Assembly: GCF_040610475.1 (NCBI RefSeq)
Contig: NZ_JBEXMJ010000011.1
Span: 62,001-126,000, forward strand
DNA from: Actinopolymorpha sp. NPDC004070
GTDB lineage: Bacteria > Actinomycetota > Actinomycetes > Propionibacteriales > Actinopolymorphaceae
Length of the DNA: 64,000 nucleotides
Direction: 5' to 3'
Both the position numbers and the translations under genes were made by a program. This document shows, one piece after another, positions 59,066 to 64,000 of this stretch (within the stretch, counting starts at the first letter, position 1; the number at the start of each line of letters is the position of its first letter). Below the pieces are notes generated by a model, which did not search any database, was not told the origin of the DNA, and saw only the letters and a list, made by a program, of their open reading frames with translations.

Positions 59066-59845
59066 TCAGCCGCGTTCGGCAGCCGGGAGTCGCAGCAGGG
59101 CAGGGAGTTCGGCCAGCGAGGTGATCACCTGGATGCCGGGCTCGCGCGCCAGGCCGGCGGCTGCCCCCGTACGGTCCAGCCAGTACGCCTGCAGGCCGGC
59201 ATCGCGCGCGCCCACGGCGTCCACGGCGTACTTGTCGCCGACGTAGGCGACCTCGTGAGGTGGCAGCCCGAGCCGTTCGCAACCGGCCAGGAAGATGCTC
59301 GGGTGCGGCTTCGCCGGCCCGTGCGACTCCGAGCAGACGATCGCGTCACCGAAGTACGGCAGCAGGCCGATCCGCTCCAGCTTGTGCAGCTGATGATCGT
59401 GTGAGGAGTTCGAGATGACGCCGAGGCGGTAGTCGGTCGCGAGGAGTTCCAGCAACGGCGCCGCGTCCGGGAAGGCCGCCCAGCTCGCGTTCCGATGGGA
59501 TACGTAACCGGCGAACCACGCGGCCGCCTCCGCGTCGGAGATCCCGCGGTCGGGAAGGTGCCCGAGGTGGGCGAGGAAGCGCCTGGTCCGGGACAGTTGC
59601 TGCTCGGTGAAGGTCTGCTCGCCCGCGAGGAAGCGTGCGTGCTCCTCGTCCACGAATCGCCGCCAGACGGCGACGAGTTCGCCGGGTTCGAACTGGTCGA
59701 GGAGCCCCAGGGCGGCCAGGTGCCCGAGCAGGCCGGACGTCTCCGAGGACGTGTAGTCGAAGAGGGTGTCGTCGATATCGAACAGGACACCCCGGACGGG
59801 CGTCGGTCCGGACTGCATGGGCGACGTCGGCTGGTCGCTTGTCAT
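59066..59845 (-). CDS. HAD-family hydrolase
   Basis: 259 residues. HAD motif I is GVLFDIDDTLFDYT with nucleophile and acid/base Asp, motif II is LGVISNSS, motif III is GPAKPHPSIF (Lys), and motif IV is AYVGDKYAVDAVGARDAG. The cap is helical (C1), like YjjG/FMN phosphatases. Small phosphate metabolites are likely substrates. It is convergent with the VOC gene. Confidence 0.95.
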   Translation of the reverse strand: MTSDQPTSPMQSGPTPVRGVLFDIDDTLFDYTSSETSGLLGHLAALGLLDQFEPGELVAVWRRFVDEEHARFLAGEQTFTEQQLSRTRRFLAHLGHLPDRGISDAEAAAWFAGYVSHRNASWAAFPDAAPLLELLATDYRLGVISNSSHDHQLHKLERIGLLPYFGDAIVCSESHGPAKPHPSIFLAGCERLGLPPHEVAYVGDKYAVDAVGARDAGLQAYWLDRTGAAAGLAREPGIQVITSLAELPALLRLPAAERG

Positions 59846-59943
59846 CGCGGCGGGGCGCCCCTCAGGTGTGGCCGACGTCGCGAAGCGTCGGCCGGCGACA
59901 GTTCAGCAGTTCAGCTTTGCCTCGGCGCCGATGACGCCTCGGT

Positions 59944-60120
59944 TCAGCCCCATCCTGACATGTCGGCGTGGTCCGGAGGCGGGGAGTTCTCCCCACCCTT
60001 GCTCGTGCCCAGCGTCCGTGACCTCTGCGCGTCCTGCAGCGCCTCCTCTCCCCGGAACCGAGAGGTCATTCCGAAGAGCGCAAGCGCCGTGATGACGACG
60101 AATACGATCCACCATCCCAT
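59944..60120 (-). CDS. Small single-pass membrane protein (58 aa)
   Basis: Minus-strand frame from ATG 60120 to TGA 59944-59946. It encodes MGWWIVFVVITALALFGMTS, one hydrophobic helix, then a charged tail (RFRGEEALQDAQRS ... GENSPPPDHADMSGWG). The composition and hydrophobic-start/charged-tail layout look like a real small protein, although no ribosome binding site is clear. Function unknown. Confidence 0.6.
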   Translation of the reverse strand: MGWWIVFVVITALALFGMTSRFRGEEALQDAQRSRTLGTSKGGENSPPPDHADMSGWG

Positions 60121-60462
60121 GAACGGAGTGTGCGAACCGATGCGCGCACCGGCAACGGCCGTGTCCGATCGGTGACCCGATCGTGTCCGGCCCTACGCTT
60201 CGGTCAGCCCGCCGCGAGCTGATCTCGCGCCGTGGCCAACCCTCGAGCGGACCGTCTACGATCTTGTCAGGTAAGTAACAGACCCTCGGCATCCCTACGG
60301 CCGACCCGCCGTGCGCTCAGCGGCCAAGCGGGCGCGACGCTCATCCGGATGCGGGCTACCCATCCGGTGCCTGCCGCGCTGGTCGTTGGTTCCGCGACTC
60401 CGGAACTCCCCGTGGCGGCAAGGATTCTGCACCTTATCGACTTGTGGTGAGTAGGTACGGTG
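60121..60462. other. Intergenic region
   Basis: About 340 bases between a small membrane protein gene (minus) and a PPOX gene (plus), presumably holding both promoters. No coding frame, RNA gene or strong repeat is recognised. GTAGGTACGGTGATG just before the PPOX gene may include a -10-like box. Confidence 0.4.
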
Positions 60463-60915
60463 ATGTCCATGGCAGAGGGAACACCATCCGCGACCGAGGT
60501 TCCCGAGGAGTTGCGGGAGCTGATCGCCTCCGGGCCGATGGCTCACCTGAGCACCATCAATCCCGACGGCACCCCGCAGGTTTCAGTCATCTGGATCGGG
60601 CTGGACGGCGATGAGATCGTCAGTGGTCACATGAGCCGGTACGCCAAGCTGCGCAACGTCGAACGCGACCCGCGCGTCGTGTTGTCGTTCGACGCACCGA
60701 GGAAGCCCGGCGTCTTCCTCAACCCGTACGCCGTGTTGCGTGCCCGGGCCACCGTCGAGCCGAGTGAGGAGGCGTGGGACCTGCTGAACCGTCTGGCCAA
60801 GGTCTACATGGCTCCCGACGCGGAGTTCCCGGCGCCCAGGGGACCCGGCTACATCCTGCGGTACGCCGTCGACCGTATCGGCGGCGTCGGCCCCTGGGTT
60901 CCCAGTTCACACTGA
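60463..60915 (+). CDS. PPOX-class F420-dependent oxidoreductase
   Basis: 150 residues from ATG 60463; ATG 60469 two codons later is possible. The split-barrel pattern is LIASGPMAHLSTINPDGTPQVSVIWIGLDGDEIVSGHMSRYAKLRNVERDPRVVLSFDAPRKPG, typical of TIGR03618/PdxH-like F420 proteins. The C-terminus YILRYAVDRIGGVGPW is family-like. It is paralogous in class to the protein at 54230. The start has no good ribosome binding site, so the mRNA may be leaderless. Confidence 0.92.
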   Translation: MSMAEGTPSATEVPEELRELIASGPMAHLSTINPDGTPQVSVIWIGLDGDEIVSGHMSRYAKLRNVERDPRVVLSFDAPRKPGVFLNPYAVLRARATVEPSEEAWDLLNRLAKVYMAPDAEFPAPRGPGYILRYAVDRIGGVGPWVPSSH

Positions 60916-60929
60916 CGCGGTGTACGCCC

Positions 60930-61289
60930 TCACTGGTCGGTGTGGCTGTTGACGTTGATCACGTTGCCGTCGGGCGCGCGGACGAAGAACCTGCGGATGC
61001 CCCAGGGCTCGGTGGTGAGCGGGTAGACGATCTCGTAGCCGCGCCGTTGCGCGTCCTCGTACGCCGCCTCGATGTCCTCGCCGACCGCGGCCGAGATCAC
61101 CGAGTCGACCGGGGCGGTGGCGTCACGGGTGACGAGCTGAACGACGGCCTGGCCGTCCGGGGACTGGAAGTTGGCGACCCAGCCCATGTTGAACGCCTCG
61201 ACGCTCAGCCCGAGGTAGTCGGTGTAGAAGTCGCGAGCTTTGCCGATGTCCGGGACGGACAGGTTGGCCCTGATGCCGGTGACCTGCAT
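60930..61289 (-). CDS. Glyoxalase/VOC superfamily protein
   Basis: 119 residues, the normal size. GIRANLSVPDIGKARDFYTDYLGLSVEAFNMGWVANFQSPDGQAVVQL and IEAAYEDAQRRGYEIVYPLTTEPWGIRRFFVRAPDGNVINVNSH are the two beta-alpha-beta-beta-beta repeats. The active site acids are not all in place (final motif VINVN), so the enzyme activity is uncertain. It is convergent with the PPOX gene. Confidence 0.92.
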   Translation of the reverse strand: MQVTGIRANLSVPDIGKARDFYTDYLGLSVEAFNMGWVANFQSPDGQAVVQLVTRDATAPVDSVISAAVGEDIEAAYEDAQRRGYEIVYPLTTEPWGIRRFFVRAPDGNVINVNSHTDQ

Positions 61290-61417
61290 GAGAGGCTCCT
61301 CTTACTCAGCAGCGGTACGCCAGAGCCATTCTGTGCCGTTCCGACCCGTCGATCCAGCACAGCGCGCGACCCACGGAAAGCGGGTCGCGGCTGACGTCCG
61401 TCTGTGCGCGGCTCCAC

Positions 61418-61867
61418 TCACGGGGCTGGATACCGCTTGGCGTCAGGAACCCAGGCCAACCACGGACCTGTGGTTCGCTTGAATCCCGCCGAGGCATAGA
61501 AGTCGATCACGTCCTCGTCGAGAGCGGACACGAAGACGACTTCGGCTCCGGACGCCGCCAGCCACGTCAGACTGCGGTCGAGCAGCGAGCGGCCCGTCCC
61601 CTGCCCGCGAAATTCTGGGTCGACGACGAGTTCCTCGACCGACCCGTACGCCTCGACTCCGTAGTCGACGAGCGTGGCGACCACCAGGCCGACAACCTGC
61701 TCGCCGTCCGTGGCGACGAACGTCTGCGCCTCCTGGCGTACGCGAGGGAGCGTCGTGCCCTCGGCGTCTGCTCCGTGCAGGTGCCGCAGGAGCCGAGTGA
61801 TGCCGCTCCGATCCGCCGACACCGCCTGGCGAACCGGCCTTGGGTGGTTGTGCCGACCAGCCCTCAT
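61418..61867 (-). CDS. GNAT family N-acetyltransferase
   Basis: 149 residues from ATG 61867 with AGGA at 6 bases. The CoA site is LVVDPEFRGQGTGRSLLDRSLTWLAASGAEVVFVSALDEDVIDFYASAGFKRT, and the strand before it is VEAYGSVEE. It has the GNAT fold. The substrate is unknown. Confidence 0.92.
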   Translation of the reverse strand: MRAGRHNHPRPVRQAVSADRSGITRLLRHLHGADAEGTTLPRVRQEAQTFVATDGEQVVGLVVATLVDYGVEAYGSVEELVVDPEFRGQGTGRSLLDRSLTWLAASGAEVVFVSALDEDVIDFYASAGFKRTTGPWLAWVPDAKRYPAP

Positions 61868-61979
61868 TGACCAGTCCTACATCGCCAGGCGCAGGGCACG
61901 CTCCCCGATATCCACTCGCCAGCTGGTGAGCATCCCCCGTAGCCTCGGCGCGACCGGCTGACCAGAAGGGCGGGATCAC

Positions 61980-63053
61980 GTGGAGGGCGCTGTCGAGGTC
62001 GAGAGGGTACGCGGGGAACGCGCGACGCCGACCCGTGAGCTACTGAGGGCCGTTTGGGGGACGTACGCACTGGATGGCGAGCCCCGGCTCGGCGACGCCT
62101 CCGGCACGTCCGGCATCCGCGACCTGGGTGGCAGCTCCAGCCTCAACCTGCTCGCCAGGCGTGCCGGACGTCCGGTGGTCGTTCGCGTCTACCTGCCCTG
62201 GGTCGACTCGACCAGGCTGTCCGACCTGCAGCGAATCCGCGGTCTGTTGCGCGACGCGGGCGTTCCCACCCCACGCGTCGTTCCCACCGCGGACGGGCGG
62301 CAGATGATGCCGTACGACGGACGCCTGGTGGAGCTGGAGGAGTACGTCGAACACGACGCCGAGATGGACACCTGGGCCCGCCTGAACGCCGGGATGCCGA
62401 CGCTCGGCCGGGTCCACTCTGTCCTGGATGGCGTCGACGCCGCAGACGTGACGCGATACCCCGGGTTCGCCAACGCGGTCGAAGCCGCCGACGCCCGAGC
62501 AGTGACGAGTCGCGGGGTCACGCGAATCCGATCGTGGGGCGACAACAGTGCCGACTGGGCGCGCATGTGCGACGAGGCCGAGGAAATCGCCGAGATCGTC
62601 GCAACCGCCGAAACCGCTTCTCCGCCGACACGTCGCCAACTGGTGCACGGTGACTTCTGGGACAACAACGTGCTGTTCTGCGCTGGCCAGGTGGCCGCGG
62701 TCATCGACCTCGACTTTCTCGGCCACCGGCCGCGGGTCGACGATCTGGCACTGACGCTCTTCTTCGCGGACCAGACGCTCCTGCCGGCACTGGATGAACG
62801 CATCCCTCTGCTACGCAGGCTGGTCGACTGGTACGACAGTGGGCTCGACCAGCCGCTGGCGCCGGAGGAGCGAGCCGCCATCCCGGCTGCGCTCGCACGC
62901 CAGCAGTTGTGGGGATTCGGGCATGTCGTCTGGCTCGACGAGAAGCCGGCGAGAAATCTCGTGGACGTCATGGTCGGGGAAGTTCGGCGAACCGTTGCGA
63001 TCGCACGCGACCTACCCGCCTGGCGCGCCGCCTTCGCCGAGGTGGGAGCCTGA
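61980..63053 (+). CDS. Phosphotransferase (APH) family protein
   Basis: 357 residues from a GTG. The kinase-like segments are IRDLGGSSSLNLLARRAGRPVVVRVYLPWVDS at the nucleotide end, QLVHGDFWDNNVLFC as catalytic loop and AAVIDLDFLGHRPRVDDLAL as metal-binding site. An extended N-terminus of about 45 residues precedes the fold. Family members phosphorylate aminoglycosides, homoserine or other alcohols. It diverges from a GNAT gene 112 bases away. Confidence 0.88.
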   Translation: MEGAVEVERVRGERATPTRELLRAVWGTYALDGEPRLGDASGTSGIRDLGGSSSLNLLARRAGRPVVVRVYLPWVDSTRLSDLQRIRGLLRDAGVPTPRVVPTADGRQMMPYDGRLVELEEYVEHDAEMDTWARLNAGMPTLGRVHSVLDGVDAADVTRYPGFANAVEAADARAVTSRGVTRIRSWGDNSADWARMCDEAEEIAEIVATAETASPPTRRQLVHGDFWDNNVLFCAGQVAAVIDLDFLGHRPRVDDLALTLFFADQTLLPALDERIPLLRRLVDWYDSGLDQPLAPEERAAIPAALARQQLWGFGHVVWLDEKPARNLVDVMVGEVRRTVAIARDLPAWRAAFAEVGA

Positions 63054-63071
63054 TGCGTCGGCAGGAGAGCC

Positions 63072-63260
63072 ATGCGGTTCTGGTCGACCGAGACCAGGGT
63101 GAGGCGCATCATCGCGGCAGTTGAGCCGTACGCGGGCTTCGTACCCCAGGCGATCCCGCTGACTTCCTGGCAGGAACGCTGGCTGCCAGGCCTTCGGCGC
63201 GACGACCTGCTTGCCGGTCTGAACTGGACCGGCGCCCGGGCAACCGGGTTCGACGTATGA
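63072..63260 (+). pseudogene. C-terminal half of a DUF2750-like protein
   Basis: 62 codons. The sequence FWSTETRVRRIIAAVEPYAGFVPQAIPL then WQERWLPGLRRDDLLAGLNWTGARATGFDV resembles the second half of DUF2750 proteins, whose N-terminal half is missing. An ATG with GGAGAGCC in front could still make a short protein. I favour a truncated remnant, or a fused end of a longer lost gene. Confidence 0.5.
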
Positions 63261-63334
63261 CCGGGCCAGTCAGGGTGCCGTGGACATCCTCCGCGAACGC
63301 ATCGACGGCGCCACGGGCGAGTAGTGCTCGCCGG

Positions 63335-63967
63335 TCAGTCGGAGATTCGGCGACAGTGAACGGAGAGCCAGTCTCTGTGGGAGCGCGTTCGGCGTGCGGC
63401 ACGGACCTCGAAGCCGGCAGAACTCAGCAGCGCGGTGAGTTCCTCCTCGCGGTGGTAGGTGAACCAGCGCCGTTGCGTGGCGCCGTAGCTCGACGCGATC
63501 TCCCACCCCTCGCCGTCGCCTTCGGCCACCGACAGGTAGAGGTGCCCGCTTTCGTGGACCACACGTCCGAGCTCACCGATGACAGTCGGTACCGCCTCAC
63601 GCGGGATGTGCAGCAGCGCTGCCTGGCACCAAACAGCGTCAACCGATCCGGTACGAACGGGCAGCTGACGCATGTCGGCCTGCGCTACGCCGGACTGCCC
63701 TCCGGCTCGTAGCTGCCCGATGGACAGGTCGAAGCCCACCACCCGAAGCCCGCGCTCGCCAAGGAGCCTCATCTCCCGTCCGGGCCCACAGCCGACGTCG
63801 GCGACGAGAGCACCGGGCGGCAGGCATGCAGCCAGCGACGCGATGGTCTCCAGCAGTCGCGGGTAGCCCGACGAGTTCTGCCGTGCGTACTCCCCGGCGA
63901 TCACGTCATAGGTCTGCCGCGTCTCGCCAAGAGGCTCGCGCATGCCGTCGGATCCGGCGTTGCTCAC
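63335..63967 (-). CDS. Class I SAM-dependent methyltransferase
   Basis: 210 residues from GTG 63967. Motif I is LVADVGCGPGREMRLLGERG, the strand-2 acidic end is VVGFDLSIGQL, and DAVWCQAALLHIPREAVPTVIGELGRVV is the motif II-IV region of the methyltransf_11/25 group. The substrate is not known. The upstream sequence to the window end has no further complete gene. Confidence 0.93.
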   Translation of the reverse strand: MSNAGSDGMREPLGETRQTYDVIAGEYARQNSSGYPRLLETIASLAACLPPGALVADVGCGPGREMRLLGERGLRVVGFDLSIGQLRAGGQSGVAQADMRQLPVRTGSVDAVWCQAALLHIPREAVPTVIGELGRVVHESGHLYLSVAEGDGEGWEIASSYGATQRRWFTYHREEELTALLSSAGFEVRAARRTRSHRDWLSVHCRRISD

Positions 63968-64000
63968 CAGAACGAGGGGGTGGCCGGAGGTACGTCGTCC

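Overview
The window is very GC-rich actinobacterial DNA: codon third positions are mostly G or C, GTG starts are common, several mRNAs look leaderless, and many genes are joined by 1-4 base stop/start overlaps. The gene types (DUF222/HNH endonuclease, ECF sigma factors with SnoaL-like tails, F420/PPOX-type flavoproteins, a YbaB-like protein beside WXG-like proteins, a STAS protein) fit a soil actinomycete, possibly of the Propionibacteriales/Actinopolymorpha/Kribbella kind. That placement is inference; no rRNA or marker gene is present.

The clearest unit is a selenocysteine island at 4.5-16.6 kb. It holds selD (coupled to a short-chain dehydrogenase) on the minus strand. On the plus strand follow a tRNA-Sec gene with a UCA anticodon, selA, selB, and a formate dehydrogenase operon: catalytic subunit, 4Fe-4S subunit, NrfD-type membrane subunit and a uridine-kinase-like protein that has lost its P-loop. 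The catalytic subunit has an in-frame TGA at 11177-11179, followed exactly 18 bases later by a GGTCT hairpin loop, as in Escherichia coli fdhF. The two pieces on either side of this TGA are one gene. All selenocysteine functions needed are within about 8 kb of the enzyme they serve.

0-4.4 kb: a BBE-type FAD oxidoreductase cut by the window edge, a small membrane protein and a large-subunit catalase with a strong terminator. 16.6-27 kb: a glycerol facilitator, a P450/methyltransferase pair, a membrane-anchored serine hydrolase, a GntR regulator and an amino-sugar operon (nanE, DUF4127, BadF-type kinase). 27-33 kb: two convergent paralogous ECF sigma genes with an antisense-overlapping STAS gene between them, then an APH/P-loop kinase fusion, a CBS-pair protein and a ribosome hibernation factor. 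33-37 kb: a phosphoribosyltransferase-hydrolase fusion and a DUF222/HNH gene, with four copies of a SacII-centred palindrome, two of them inside coding sequence in the same reading phase.

37-44 kb: a discoidin-domain protein, a PhoD phosphatase, a frameshifted discoidin remnant, a nucleoside hydrolase, and an orphan ParA ATPase whose upstream region carries five 23-bp iteron-like repeats. 44-47 kb: a small WXG/YbaB-type membrane cluster. 47.7 kb: a 160-bp MITE-like element with CTAG flanks inserted exactly at a stop codon. 48-53 kb: a CMD-like protein with a long acidic tail, an ECF42-type sigma factor with its DGPF partner, an EamA transporter and a DUF4038 glycosidase. 53-64 kb: an accessory run of acetyltransferases, aminoglycoside phosphotransferase/adenylyltransferase-like proteins, Nudix, VOC, PPOX, HAD and methyltransferase genes, with an ArsR-phosphatase fusion behind a perfect 13-bp inverted repeat, and several eroded gene fragments.

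Short tandem repeats recur both between genes and as low-complexity protein tails, suggesting active replication slippage in this genome.
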